A stretch of 64,000 nucleotides of DNA. Source: Cymbomonas tetramitiformis (taxonomy: Eukaryota; Chlorophyta; Pyramimonadophyceae; Pyramimonadales; Pyramimonadaceae). The notes beneath the pieces were generated by a model. That model was not told the origin of the DNA. It saw only the letters and a list, made by a program, of their open reading frames with translations, and ran no database searches. The stretch is from the NCBI GenBank assembly GCA_001247695.2, contig LGRX02035283.1, positions 22,116 to 86,115 on the forward strand, given 5' to 3'. Below, piece by piece: positions 23,418-35,445 of the stretch; the stretch's first letter is position 1, and each line of letters starts with the position of its first letter. The translations under genes and the position numbers were made by a program.

Positions 23418-23756
23418 TGAACGGCATGAGATCGGCCAACAAAAGCCAGCCCATCATCATCCCAGTGGATGTGAAAAGCAAATCAAGAGCAGGGCGGGGC
23501 CGTGACAAGATACCACAAACGCATACATATTCCCAACCCAAATGCAAAGCAGCATGGAAAGATGATACGATGTGACCGATCGTCGCCAAACAACTGTTGG
23601 TCTCTGGGTTACGGAGTAAGCGGACCCTGCTGGCATGCCCCCCAGTGGCTCCCGGTCGATGGATGGGACCTGTTGGTCCATGGTTATGTCATGAATGCAG
23701 TCACACCACACAGCATGGACACCCCATGTCAAAAAAGGAAACATGCGGGCACCTAA
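23418..23756. repeat. Dispersed repeat shared with the hisG intron
   Basis: This ~335-bp block (from about CAACAAAAGCCAGCC to GAAACATGCGGGCACCTAA) recurs at 60722-61040 with few differences, and its start recurs at 61085-61160. It contains AGAGCAGGGCGGGGCCGTG. No coding function is seen. It is mobile or co-amplified. Confidence 0.85.
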
Positions 23757-24120
23757 GTGCTCCCCACAAAATTCAAGGGAGAACACAGAAGGTGTACATC
23801 ACCACCTTCTGCCTCTCCTCGCAGCACGACAGACGAATCTACCGAGCTCTCCAAGAGGCAGTGCCCACCAGAATGGCACCACAGGGATAACCGCCTCCCA
23901 AAACCCACTTCCACCCGGCGGCCGTCCCCGTTCACAGCGATCCGCCAGTATGTGTGTGTGTGTGTGTGACACTGCTTAGATTTATTTATCAAGCTTTGTC
24001 CAGATCTACTTGGAATCTGAAGATATCATTTGATACTCTTTCAGTAAGTAGATGATAGGTTACTGACAAGTTATCACTTAAGTGATCACTTAAAGTTGAT
24101 ACACCTAATATATATATATA

Positions 24121-24388
24121 TATCAAGGTATGGCTTACGCGAGGTCGACTTTACACAAAACTTCGGGAAATACTTTTATTCGATAAACATGTCGCTTAAA
24201 CCAATCTAAACATATTGCGCGCTCTGGGTATACAATTGACCCAGGCATTGAAAAGTTATGGCCGATACCGCTCGGTTACCTCCCATACTTAACCATACTT
24301 AAGAGCACACTTCAATCATATTTATCTCACGATCTAGAAAATCGGAAGTTTTGTGTAAAGTCGACCTCGCGTAAGCCATACCTTGATA
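24121..24388. mobile_element. Miniature inverted-repeat element (268 bp)
   Basis: The first 44 bases (TATCAAGGTATGGCTTACGC...) return as a perfect reverse complement at 24345-24388. Flanks are TATA-rich, so a TA target is possible but cannot be proven. It has no coding capacity. Confidence 0.85.
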
Positions 24389-25194
24389 TATCTTGGTCCA
24401 CTTTCCATGGGTTTCAATCAGCAAAACCCATATGTGTGTGCAACCACACATATTGACCATCAGATATCTTCACTAAAATGCCATGAAAAATATCATGTGC
24501 AAAAGTGAGATAAGTTACATGAGTTCTGTAAGTTGCACATTACACACACACCGCTATATATATGCTGTAGTATATATATAAGTGGCCAGAAATGGTGAAA
24601 ATGGGTAAAATCCCATTGCGGGAGATTTCAAAATTGAAATTCGGACTCCATTTTTTCACGGATTATCATTTTATACCTATTAAGGTACCTGAAAAACATT
24701 ATGTGCACAGTCATATCTCATGTAACACCCTAAATATCTTGTGTGTAACACCTAGGGGTGTACATAGTTGCTGTAACTAAATACGTGAAAAACTCACACG
24801 TATGATTTCAAAATGAAAATTTGGGTTTCATTTTTTTCGCTACTCCATTTATTCAGCTATTGAAAAATCTGCCCAAAATAGTACAGCACTTGTAACACCC
24901 TGTAACACCCTGAAAATCACGTGTACAGTTACAGGGGTGTAACATACCTCCTAATACCACGTGATATACAGTGACATATTAAATGCAGTTTTGCTTCAAT
25001 TACTTCAAAAAATGTTCATACTGCTTTAATTTGACATAATTTAGCGTTACTGATACCAAGTAACACCCTAATGTCACTGTGGGTGATAAGGGTCACTGTA
25101 ACACTATACACCCTGAAATGCCGCTATATATAGCAAAACACTCTGTGTTTGGCATTTATGTCATGCTGAAATCAGCACAGTTATGACAATATTT

Positions 25195-25285
25195 CGGGCA
25201 ACAACCCAAAAACTGTCGGGCAACAACCCAAAAACTGTAGGGCGACAACCCAAGGACTGTAGGGCAGCAACCCTAAAACTGTATA
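25195..25285. repeat. Short tandem repeat, ~22-23 bp unit x4
   Basis: Four copies of GGGCAACAACCCAAAAACTGT with a few substitutions; each unit can form a small GGG...CCC hairpin. Confidence 0.8.
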
Positions 25286-25449
25286 AGCTGCTTCCTATAA
25301 GGACTGCATGCTACATTATGAGGTATTAAGGCACTTGACAACTGCCTGTGTGTTCACACTTCCTTGAGGGGGGAAGAAGGTGGAACCATATATACATACA
25401 TTACCTCATTATAACAATGTACAAAAATAATACATGTACAAAAATATAG

Positions 25450-25480
<31 letters not shown>

Positions 25481-25523
25481 GCCAGTTGAAGGTTTTTTGT
25501 TGGTGTTGTGTTTTGTCTTATAG

Positions 25524-26988
25524 ATGGCAGAAGTAGCAGAAATACCAGCTATTAATGCAGATCCATCTACCTGGTTCTTTGATATCTTAGGCTCATACGA
25601 TGCCTTCAGTCGGTTTAAGATACCTAAATGGCTTACTGGTTACGCTGATACCCAGACCAGATTTGATGAGATTGGGTATTTTGACAACATCAGTCGTATG
25701 AAACCCGACATGAGTAGATACAGAGACCCTGAGACAGAACCACAGGAACCAGACGAAGAGTATACAGAGGATCATGCTCCACCAGTATTCACAGACCCTG
25801 ATGATGGTCATTTACCTCATTTAGCACCAGCTCCATCCGCATTAGTTCCAAAGGTGAAAATGGCCTAAGGAATATAAGGCTGGACAGGATGCTGAGATTT
25901 GGTTGGATACAGTGGATAGATACTTTCAGTTTACTTATCCAGGTGTGTCAGACAAAGATCTTATTACAGTTTTCCTGACACTCATTCAGAACAATGACAG
26001 ACATTATTTTCAGGTCGTGGCCAAAAAGCCAGATGCCACGTATGAAAGTATCAGAAGGACATTCCTCAGTCAGTTTGGTAATCCACACAAAAGATCAGTA
26101 GCCAAAAAGCATCTTATGGCACTGAATCAGGGAAACCAGACCTTTGCAGATTATCTCCGCACGTTCACATCACTGGCTGCCTTAGCATCAGTTGATCTGG
26201 ATGATGCTTTGATAAAGGACAGATTCATCAGTAATATGGAATCAGATCTTCGCAAACAGTTTCACCTCAGATTTTTAACAGAGGACGAAAGGAATAATCT
26301 GTCGTGGGCACAAACCACACAGATCCTGCTCGATTTGAATTATGTAGTTCATTCGAAGCAGTCAGAGACCCTTCACTATAGGGGGCAGAAAGAACAGTCA
26401 GGAGGCCCAGTCAGAAAAGATAAGGACAAAGGCCGTGGCAAAAAGCCATATGACAGATCCAATCGGAATTGGAACCAGAATCAGAATGGCAATCAAAATC
26501 AAAATGCCAATAAGAATTCCCAGAGGAATAAAGGGAAAGGAGGAAAAGGCAAAGGCAAAGGAAAAGGAAAAGGAGCAGCAGCAAATCCTCCTCAGCCTTG
26601 CCAACGTTGTGGTCGTACCAATCACGTCACAAAGGATTGTTTTTCCACCAGGACACCAGAAGGGAAAGCCATAAAAGGCAATCCTCCAGCTCAGAATCCA
26701 TACAGAGGACAGCATCAACAGAATAATCAGGGTGCTAAGAACGAGTCTAACAAACTTGTGAAAACAATCAACACCCTGGTTAAGGAGCTACAGAATCAGC
26801 AGAGCATTAATGCAGCAGTTGCAGCTCCAGCTCCAGCTCCAGCTTCAGCTCCAGCTCCTCAGGGAAACTCTCAGGGTACTGCACAGGTACCAGTGTTGAG
26901 AGCACCCCGAGGGCAAATCAGCCTGAAGATGCCACTGAAGCAAGTGGCCGGGTTGAGAGTATCTCAGAAGAAGTCCTTTCCAGTCTGA
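25524..26988 (+). pseudogene. Gypsy-B gag (capsid and zinc knuckle)
   Basis: It starts with ATG at 25524 (MAEVAEIPAIN). A single-base shift near 25860 leads into the frame running to 26988. The capsid-like domain reads AEIWLDTVDRYF...FLSQFGN...ADYLRTFTSLAAL. A Lys/Gly/Asn-rich basic stretch follows, then the nucleocapsid knuckle CQRCGRTNHVTKDC (C-x2-C-x4-H-x4-C, about 26600-26640) and an Ala/Pro-rich tail. It would assemble the particle and bind RNA. The frame of the following protease already reads sensibly as TEASGRVESISEEVLSS, so gag and pol were probably one frame originally. Confidence 0.9.
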
Positions 26989-27599
26989 CATTACAGTTTC
27001 AGCAGATGGATACTCCCTCAGAGCACATCGCACAGATGCAGTCTCAGACAGCACAGCTGAAATCACAGAAGAAGTTGTTGTTGTACAAAGGGAAAGTATA
27101 TGGACAGAGTACTCATATATTGGTAGATCCAGGAGCTACATCGTCTTTTATCGACAGACAGTTCGCTTCTCAGCTTGGTATTGCACCAACAGATTCCTCA
27201 TCATTCTCAGTGGGATTGGCTGGAGGAAGCCAGTTACCCTGTACATCCTATCTTCCCAATGCTACATTCACGCTGGGTAAGTATAAGGATACAGAAGATT
27301 TCTACATCATTGATATGAAACCCTTTACAGTCATCCTGGGACAGGATTGGTTGGAAAGAAGAAATCCGCACATAGACTTCCAGTCCAAGAATATGACGAT
27401 CACCAGGAAACACTCATCAGGTTCCAATGTTCGTACAGTTCTGTCCAGAGTTGAACAGACTCCAGATTCAGATGACCTTCCTGAAATGGAATTGGTCAGT
27501 GCCACCACTATGAGAAAGCACCTACGACGTATACGATCCAGTGGGTCGGCTGAAGAAGCCGTAGCTTATCTCTTTTTTTCTCTCAGAGGTCGATGGTGA
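26920..27599 (+). pseudogene. Gypsy-B aspartic protease region
   Basis: The pepsin-like retroviral protease is marked by ILVDPGATSSFID (near 27120), with the flap and ILGQDWL (near 27335) that pairs as the hydrophobic-hydrophobic-Gly motif. It would cleave the gag-pol polyprotein. It is shifted relative to gag, and shifted again at a run of seven T near 27572 before RT. Confidence 0.85.
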
Positions 27600-30500
27600 A
27601 CTCTCTGGTCATGGCAGCAGCAGACACAGACACCACTATGGAAGACCCAAAGGTCACAGCAGCACGTGATCTAGTCAGAGAAGACTTTTCAGATATTTTC
27701 CAGGAGGATCTTCCAGCTGGCCACAGGCCAGAACGGTTTGAAGGTGGATATCATCGCATCAACATTGAACCTGGGCACAAGCCACCATCACAGCCAGTTC
27801 GTACCATTCCAGTGCCTATGATGGAGGAGCTCAAACGACAGATCATCAAATATGTCGAACTGGGTATCCTTCGTCCGTCATCATCACCATATGGATGTCC
27901 AATCGTTTTCGCTCCTAAGCCAGGGGGGAAGTGGAGGATGTGCTGTGATTATCGAGCCCTTAATAACATCACTATAAAGGATAAAGGACACGTATCCACT
28001 GCCACCTCACGATACTCTTCTTGAACAGCTTAAAGGTGCACGATGGTTTAGCAGTTTTGACTTCAATCAGTTCGTTCCGTCAGATTCCTATACACCCAGA
28101 TGACATTCACAAAACAGCAATACGTACCAGATACGGTTCCTATGAGTGGACAGTAATGCCTTTCGGGTTAACTAACGCTCCTGCGACCGCGCTCCGTGTT
28201 GGAAATCGAGCATTCTTTGACTTCATCGATCAGTTCTTGTTCATTTTCATGGATGACACCATAGTGTACAGTCCAGATTTTGACAGCCACGTGAAGCATG
28301 TTCGACAGTTCTTACAGCGCGGCAGAGATCATCAGTTCTACATCAGGCCTTCTAAGGTTGAGTTGTTCGTCAGATCCATCGATTTTATCGGACACCATAT
28401 CTCTGAGGCAGGCCTATCCATCATCGAAGACAGAATCCGTGCAGTCATGGCTATCCAGCCTCCAGTGTCGTATGGTCCAACCGTTGGCAAACAGCCTCTA
28501 CGCCGTATGGCTAAAGATGGCAAGTCATCCCTTCGGTCATTCTTGGGCATGGTCGGCCAGTTTAGGAGATTTATACCAAAGTTCTCCAAGACTGCCGAGC
28601 CGCTCAATCGTCTCCTTAAAGATAATGCAGAGTTTGTCTGGGAATCTGAGCAGCAGAAGGCATTTGATAATCTCAAAAGTGCCATCTGCCATGCTCCAGT
28701 ACTACAACTTCCAGATCAGAAACTGCCATCGATTATGGAGGTCGATGGATCAGGCACACACGTTGGTCAAGTGGTATTACAGGATCAAGGAAAAGGTATG
28801 AAGCCATGTGGCTATCACAGCGTCACTCTTTCTGATACACAGAGACGTTGGCATATTCCTGAGATCGAGCTATTTGCCATTGTGGAGGGCTTCCGATTCT
28901 TTCGCCACATCTTGCTGGGAGCTCCTGAGACTATTGTTCGCTCAGATCATCAGCCACTGGTTTATTTCCAGTCCAAATCCACACTAAGCCCCAAACAGGC
29001 GAGGTGGTTGGATGAGCTCTCCGAGTACAACTTCCGAATAGAGCACATTTCTGGCGAGAAGAATAAGGTTGCAGATGCACTCACCCGTATTTCTACACTC
29101 TTTGAACTCACTGATTGTCTGCAACATATAGACGTCAGCGAGGTTCCAGTCATTGACATACCGTCTACAGATTCTACATTCATTGCTCTTATATCTGCAT
29201 CATCAGCTCATCAGCTTCACGACATTATTATATCACAGTATGATCGTGACACATTTGCACAGACTATATTATCTAAGCTGGCATCATCGACATCATCACA
29301 GTCAGTCAGCAATTTTGAGCTCATTCAGGGGTTGATCTATCGCAAGACCATATATGGCAGACAGCTTTACATTCCACCTACTGCCAAAGTTCCTACAGAT
29401 GACGGTGAGATCACACAGCTTCGCCACATTCTACTTCATGAGTGCCACTCAGCCACTATTTCTGGTAATGTAGGCAAAAATCGCATGCTCCATCTATTGC
29501 GTAGCCGATATTATTGGCCAGGAATGACGATGGCAGCCATTCAGTACATTCGGGAGTGCCCCGTGTGTCAACGCCAGAAAACGAGGAGACACAAACCTTA
29601 TGGTCAGTCACATATACGATATTGTGTGCCTAAGACAAAATGGCTTGATGTATCTCTTGACTGGATTACTGACCTGCCTATCACCACTAATGGGCACGAC
29701 AGTATATTTGTGGTAATGTGCCAATTCTCTCATCGCTGTCATCTCATTCCCTTCAGCATGACCTGGACTGCTCAGCGTACTGCTTCAATATATATGCAGC
29801 ATATCTTCAAGCTCCATGGTCTTCCGAGGAACATCATCTCAGATCGAGACCCCAGATTTACTTCTACATTCTGGCAAACACTGTGGAAATCTACTGGTAC
29901 GAGATTGTCTATGACGTCTTCACACCATCCACAGTCGAATGCAAGCAATGAAAGGAGTCATGCCTTCATTGAGGACATCCTCAGGTATTTTTCAATCTGT
30001 TTGATGCATGATTCACCATCCTCTGGTTTATAAACTGATTAGATAGTATTTTTCTCCTCAGGTGTTGTTGCAACGATACTTCAGCCAATTCGTGGGAGGA
30101 CAAGTTGCCTCTGGTGGAGTTTGCAATTAACAACACGGTTTCTGCAACTACTGGTTATTCACCATTTTATCTCGACTCGATGGCGCAGCCACTTTCGCCT
30201 CATGATCTGGCAATCACTATTCCGCCAGAAGCTCCTGTTCCAATACAGAATGCTATTCGAGATCATTTTGACCAGTACTCGGCTGTACATGCCAACGCGG
30301 TAGACAACATTTCCCGAGCAGCAGAAATTAGCCAAGCCAGATTCAATAAGACTCACATGCCCCGGCAATATGCAGTAGGGCAGAAAGTTCTTTTACGGAC
30401 CGAGTTTATCCAATGGACTGGTTTGACAGAGGCAGGCAGACACTTTAAACAGCCATACATTGGACCGTTTACCATATCTAAAGTGCTCAGCCATGGACGT

Positions 30501-30793
30501 GCTTATGAGTTAGATTTCGGGGATCTCGATATTCGTATCCATCCGGTTCAGCCTGTATCCAGAATAGAGCTGTATAATGACTCGATCCAAGCACCTTTGC
30601 CTCTGCCACAGATGATCACCGAAGAAGGGCAACCACTGTTTGAGATATCACACATACTCTCAGATAAGATCACTAGAGGTGTCAAGTACTATTTAGTGCG
30701 ATATGCAGGCTACGCGGCCCTGAGCATGGCACCTGGGTCAAAGCCACAGAGCTGACCAATGCAGCAGACATGATAGCTGCCTATGAAGGCTAA
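27593..30793 (+). pseudogene. Gypsy-B RT, RNase H, integrase and chromodomain
   Basis: RT starts with GYHRINIEPGHKPPSQPVR and has YGCPIVFAPKPGGKWR, MPFGLTNAPAT and the FMDD box. A 7-base local duplication near 27985 and a one-base insertion near 28073 break RT. RNase H (MEVDGSGTHVGQ to ADALTRI) and integrase (HECH...CPVCQ; DVSLDWITDLP, SDRDPRF, NASNERSH) are intact. An intron (29985-30061) follows the integrase Glu. The C-terminal GPFTISKVLS part and chromodomain (KYYLVRYAGY) follow; two extra bases near 30713 break the latter. The true end is TAA at 30791-30793. The chromodomain probably directs integration to marked chromatin, as known for chromoviruses. Confidence 0.93.
29985..30061 (+). 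other. Spliceosomal intron inside Gypsy-B integrase
   Basis: It begins GTATTT and ends TTTCTCCTCAG; CTGAT about 27 bases upstream of the end fits a branch site. Splicing restores DILR-CCCNDTSANSW in frame. Reading through gives LRYFSIC and a stop. Position and frame match the Gypsy-A intron. Confidence 0.88.
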
Positions 30794-31726
30794 CATTATA
30801 TTAAGCCTAGCGCCCTTACTTCTTGCAATATATACTAATACATGTCGATCATCTATATACCTTGCTCTTAATGTTTTATCATTATGTTGCATAGAAGCAG
30901 GAAATTGATCCTTCCTTGCTAAAGGTGTAGTGAGCCTTGTACCAAATCATACCCTTGCACAGATACGCATACATGCGAGATATCATATCTGTGGATAAAT
31001 AAAAACTGCTAAGCTACCTTTGCCAGACCATGGGTTGTCATTCGGATCTATGGCCAGTAATCCGCGCTACCGGATACTGAGGTGGACGGAGTTGTGATCC
31101 TGAGTTATGCTTGACACACATAACTAAAACGAATTTCACATTAGTACGTTGTCGAATCCACTCTATGAAATGTTCGTCAAAGCGCGCGTACCGGACCAAA
31201 TATTGAGGAGTTGAGCAGACCGGGTGCAGGATTATAAATCCAATCTCGTTAAGCAGGGCCACTCCGTTAAAATCGGGCTCCCCATGCCGCCTGTGAACCT
31301 CCATAGTAGCTTCAGGAGGGGAGGAAGGGTTGGGTGCACTATATAAGGCCGAGAATCGTTCGTTAAATCGTCGATCATCGTTCGCAAAGGCGTCGACGGC
31401 AAGCACAAATATCTATCCGTAACGTAAACCTCGGATACCTTGAAACGTCACTCTGAAATACGATACGCAATTCATGGATACCTTGAAACGTCACTCTGAA
31501 ATACGATACGCAATTCATGGGGGCTACATCCTAAGAACTGTAAGGCTAAATGCCTAAGGTGAGGGTTTAAAGTGGACTCAGTTCCCCCCAATATCCTAAA
31601 ACACCTTGAGGGACGCCTCATCGGTGTAAGAAGACTGGTACCAGCACAACAACAAAGACATCAAAGACATATACAAAGGTATGCACCCTTTATTGTGAGG
31701 TCACAACTCTTTTAAGAGGGGAGATC
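30794..31726. other. Gypsy-B 3' untranslated region and polypurine tract
   Basis: It is homologous to 4691-5788 with small deletions. It ends in AAGAGGGGAGATC, the likely plus-strand primer, touching the LTR. No gene is present. Confidence 0.7.
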
Positions 31727-32263
31727 TGTCAGGGTTATGACCGATGACATACATGTCATACATGTCATACATACCTGTCATACATGTCATACATGTCATG
31801 TCATGTCATGTCGTGTCATGTCATATATTATAATGACATACAGTCGTCAGTACGGTCGACTATGACATGTACAGTCATACCATCTGTCATCCACTCACCT
31901 TGAGTGACACCTGTCATCGAGAGGCCAGGTATTGGCATCGAGATGGCAAAGCAAGATTAGTCTTGAAGAACCGAAGTGTTCTGAGAAGACTCATCTTCGC
32001 TTCAAGCATGAATTGAACAAGCATGCGGGTATCACATGGCTTATTCGATCAGCCGATACTGTTGTTCACCCAATGCCTCGGGTTCACAACCCAATTGTGG
32101 TAGCACCTGAGAGGTGCGGGGCATTGGCGTAAATGAGGTAGCATTGAGCTACAGCAGCACTTCTGGAGAAGCGACTGCACTCATATCCACACATACGTTG
32201 CGCGAGCTGTTATCGTTCAATAATAGCCGTGCTATCATATCGCTTACTTAGCGATCCCTATCA
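31727..32263 (+). repeat. 3' LTR of Gypsy-B (537 bp)
   Basis: It runs TGTCAGGGTTATGACCG to CCCTATCA and is followed by the TCTTC duplication. It differs from the 5' LTR by a handful of substitutions and by tandem-repeat number near its start. Confidence 0.93.
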
Positions 32264-32279
32264 TCTTCAGTCTTTTACA

Positions 32280-32499
32280 TGTTGAGAAAAAGAGCTTGCA
32301 TAGGAAGTGGAAAGCAGTTATCAAAAATTTTGAACTTTTGTGTAGTTACAGTAGGAAGTTTACTGCACAGTGACATAAGACAATATATACAGTACCGAGC
32401 TGGTGTTGTAGGGGCACTGACAATAAATAAGACTGTTTAGTAGTAGTAGGACTAGGTAGTCGTGCTTTGTGTGGACACGTCGTGCATAAGTTCGCGACA
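32280..32499 (+). repeat. 5' LTR of a second DME copy (220 bp)
   Basis: It matches 19747-19963 over its whole length, from TGTTGAGAAAAAGAGC to TTCGCGACA. It begins 16 bases after the end of Gypsy-B. Internal sequence on its right differs from what follows the 3' LTR, so this is a 5' LTR. Confidence 0.85.
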
Positions 32500-33790
32500 C
32501 AATCAACACTTTGCAACACTTGCGGACGCGGGATCAGAGACATCAGGGGAAGCCGAGCCAGAGACAGCGGCCCAGACTCTTACGGTTATTTTTGTGGAAG
32601 ACATGGACAGTGGTGACTCAACAAAGCTAATCCGCTACCTTGGGAAGCTGCCCACGTACACGCGCACCAAGGATGAGGACCGTCCGAAGTTCGTGCAGGA
32701 CTTCTCCGTGTTGGTCGAGGTAGTGCGGCGCCATCATGATGCCAACACCCGGCAGAAAGTAAGGTCTGTCACCGGCACCACGATGACTGGCGAACAGAGA
32801 AACAAGTTGAGGAATACTCAACCTGAGTGGCAGATGGTGTGGGACACGATTTCCTCGTTATTACTGGCAGGAGAAGGCAAATCAGATTATTGCCTCACCA
32901 GCCTACACCTGGTGGTGTGAGAGCTACACGGAAGGGGGGCCGGTAGCCTCTAAGATGGAACGGGTGCTCAAAGATACTAGGGAACGTGGCCCACTGGTGG
33001 GTTCCATTCCTTGTGCGAGGCCTCCATTTCAGGAAATGGAACCTGAAAGTGTGTGGGGCGTCGCAAAAGTGTGCACGAATGCGGACTCCGAAGGCGAAGT
33101 ATCGCAGGAGTATTTGACCTGTGCGGGTACCTCGTTGCGAGGACTAATTGGGAGAGATGGTAGCTTGTACACACAATACTATTGGGCCCCGAGGGCATTC
33201 ATTGCCGAACTGGACAGCAAGTTTATGATGAAAGGCGCCCAGGAAAAAGGACCTTCTCACTAGCAAACCCCAGGAACCGGGACAAGACGGGTTGACTTAT
33301 GTGAAAATGTGCCAACGCAAGGAGATGTTGGTACATGCTGGCAAAGAAGTGTGTCAGTGACGAGTCTCTACGCCAGTTAATCGAGGAGTGTGTGCCCCAC
33401 CTTCGCATAATTGTCTTCAAGATAAGACCCGGGTGTCAAAACAGCTGCGAGTGCAGTTCCCACCTAGTAAAGTTACCTGGAAGGACCTCGAGGGGCGTTG
33501 TCGAAGCTCAGGACAAGCTGAAGAACGACGCGGAATCTTGGATTCTATCTTTCATCCAGGAGCTCACTACTCGTCGCAGTGGCTGCAAGTATGCTTGTGC
33601 CAGGGGTCAGTGGTCCACCTCAACCGTACAATTGGCAGGTTCGTACTTCTGTACGACGGGGCAGCTCGATGAAAATTGGTACCGAACGGGACCCCAAAGC
33701 CATTGACTGTGTACTATGGGGACCGAGAAGGAGCCGAATATTGCTGGCAGAATATTATTGCCACGGCTTCTGGAGCGCTACGCCGCTGGG
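32500..33790 (+). pseudogene. N-terminal coding region of the second DME copy (gag-like, unrecognised)
   Basis: An ATG at 32603 opens MDSGDSTKLIRYLGKLP, then a charged helical region (RPKFVQDFSVLVEVVRRHH). The frame shifts near 32870 into ASPAYTWWCESYTEGG and continues to about 33263. A further open stretch (33335-33706) has LRQLIEECVPHLRIIVF. I know no domain here; its place right after a 5' LTR suggests gag. The copy ends at the TIR element at 33798. Confidence 0.55.
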
Positions 33791-33797
33791 AGCGTAG

Positions 33798-34618
33798 AAA
33801 CGGTCATTTGAAATTATGACGTGCTCAGATGCAACGGGCCGCCGCGGGATCTCGAAATTCAGGGTTTTTGATGCACCGAATAATTTTTCCCGGTCGCAAA
33901 AATCACTTTTTTTCGCTCGGGGTCTTTCCAGACCTATTGGTATGCGTCTAAGGAAGCATACTGGTGGGTCTGTGTTGTTCAGTTGTTGTTAACTAACAAG
34001 AACTGACGCAAATCTAACATTTGCGTGTGATTTGGCTCGCTCAACCCTCCGAACGCTCAATCGAGCATCCGCTATACCCCGCTCGCTCGTGGGGTGTATC
34101 GGATGATGGCAACCGATGCGCAAGAGTCTCAGCATTCAAAAACTGTACCTACTTTATTAATGCAGTGAGCGAGGCGAAAGTTATCGTTGCGAATCCCTTT
34201 GCGAATCCCTTTTTTGCGTGAAAACACATATCCCGCAAGCGGGCAACTTGCGCCCGTTTGCGTGGATTTCTGAGAATGTGAAGAATGCGTTAGCGGATCC
34301 TCAGATTGTTGGTACTAACAGTCTTGGTACTTGGTACTAACAGTCTGAGGAACATTACTCAATGCATGCGCATGCTTACTATCATGGTTTTTTGTGCAAT
34401 ATACACGGTCAAACAGGCAGCGAGACTCCTTCCGCAAGTCAGAAGAAAAAAAGGAATGAACGCTTCCATAGCGAAGAAAAGGAGAACGGGAAAATCGGAA
34501 ACATCGAACGACTGCGATTCGCGATTTGCCATCGTGGACCATTTTTAACCCGTTCTCAATTTATAGCTCCGTTGCTAAAAATCGGCCTGTTTTCCGTCAT
34601 AATTTCAAATGACCGTTT
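33798..34618. mobile_element. TIR element (821 bp), 4-bp target duplication GTAG
   Basis: The ends are perfect 23-bp inverted repeats (AAACGGTCATTTGAAATTATGAC). GTAG flanks both sides (33794-33797, 34619-34622). No transposase is encoded. It truncates the second DME copy on the right. Confidence 0.78.
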
Positions 34619-34694
34619 GTAGGAGGGGTGGTGGCTGGTTTCTGGAAGACGCGACTCGAGCGAAGGAGCCCGTACTGTAGCGCCATTCTCATTA

Positions 34695-35225
34695 GAGAGG
34701 TTCCGCAAGGCTGTGGAGAGTTAAGCGCGGAGAGTTATCGATGATGACAGTCATCGCGCGTAGCTCTCCGCGCTTAACTCTCTGCTCATTTCACGATTTG
34801 GCAAAATCGCTTCCGCAGTCATGAATGATGAACGACAAACGACAGACGACGAACGGCGAATTTGTGATTCTCGATTTCGGTGCTCGTTGAACGTCAATTT
34901 CTAATTGACGCTTCCTTGTTTTCTGGAGAAACAGTTCGTCGGCCACGCGGGAACGCAGGATCAAACGGAATTCTAGAACATTCCAGATCGATTACATCCA
35001 GCCAGTTTCCGATTAGGACGTCTACCTTAGCTCTTCGTCGTTCATCGGGCGGAGAGTTAAGAGAAGCTTACCAGTGGGGGCAGAGAGTTAAGAAATCGCG
35101 GAGAGTTAAGAGTTAAGAAGTATGAACGAGTTATGACGCATGACCATCGCGTTCAACAGAATCTATGACACGATATGCCCTTAACTCTCCGCGCTTAACT
35201 CTCTGTCCACTTTGCGGAACCTCTC
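34695..35225. mobile_element. TIR element (531 bp) with TA flanks
   Basis: Ends start GAGAGGTTCCGCAA and the inverted repeats extend, with gaps, through GAGAGTTAAGCGCGGAGAGTTA. TA lies at 34693-34694 and 35226-35227, which suggests a Tc1/mariner-type target. Several internal AGAGTTAAG copies may be transposase-binding repeats. No protein is seen. Confidence 0.75.
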
Positions 35226-35445
35226 TATTACCGATCAGTAATGCTCGCTGGAAGTATTTGACTGAGACTGACGAGTATCGCGGAATTCCATACACTGGTC
35301 GTCCGAAGACCGAAATCGACGCCTACGAACAGTGACGATTCGGTTGTAGGTGTTGTGGCCTGGACAGCAGAGGGGAAGCGGAAGCTGCGGTCACGCCGGG
35401 CATGGTGACGGGGCCAGGCGCAGTCGCGACAGGGACGATAAGAGG

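Larger units (their letters stand above)
20923..25523. other. Gypsy-B leader, 4.6 kb without a convincing gene
   Basis: It holds microsatellites (CA runs near 21654, 22897 and 25460), a TIR element (22080-22634), a dispersed repeat (23418-23756), a TA-flanked miniature element (24121-24388), repeated TGTAACACCC words (24720-25110) and a short tandem repeat (25195-25285). Open frames are short and unrelated to known proteins. Such a leader is unusually long for Ty3/gypsy. Confidence 0.7.
20350..32263 (+). mobile_element. Gypsy-B: full-length Ty3/gypsy chromodomain retrotransposon (11.9 kb) with 5-bp target duplication
   Basis: LTRs at 20350-20901 and 31727-32263 are close to identical, both TGTCAGGG...CCCTRTCA. 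TCTTC precedes the left LTR (20345-20349) and follows the right one (32264-32268). Internal order is primer site, a 4.6-kb leader, gag, protease, RT, RNase H, integrase with intron, chromodomain, purine tract. Several frameshifts make this copy defective. The high LTR similarity implies a fairly recent insertion. Confidence 0.95.
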
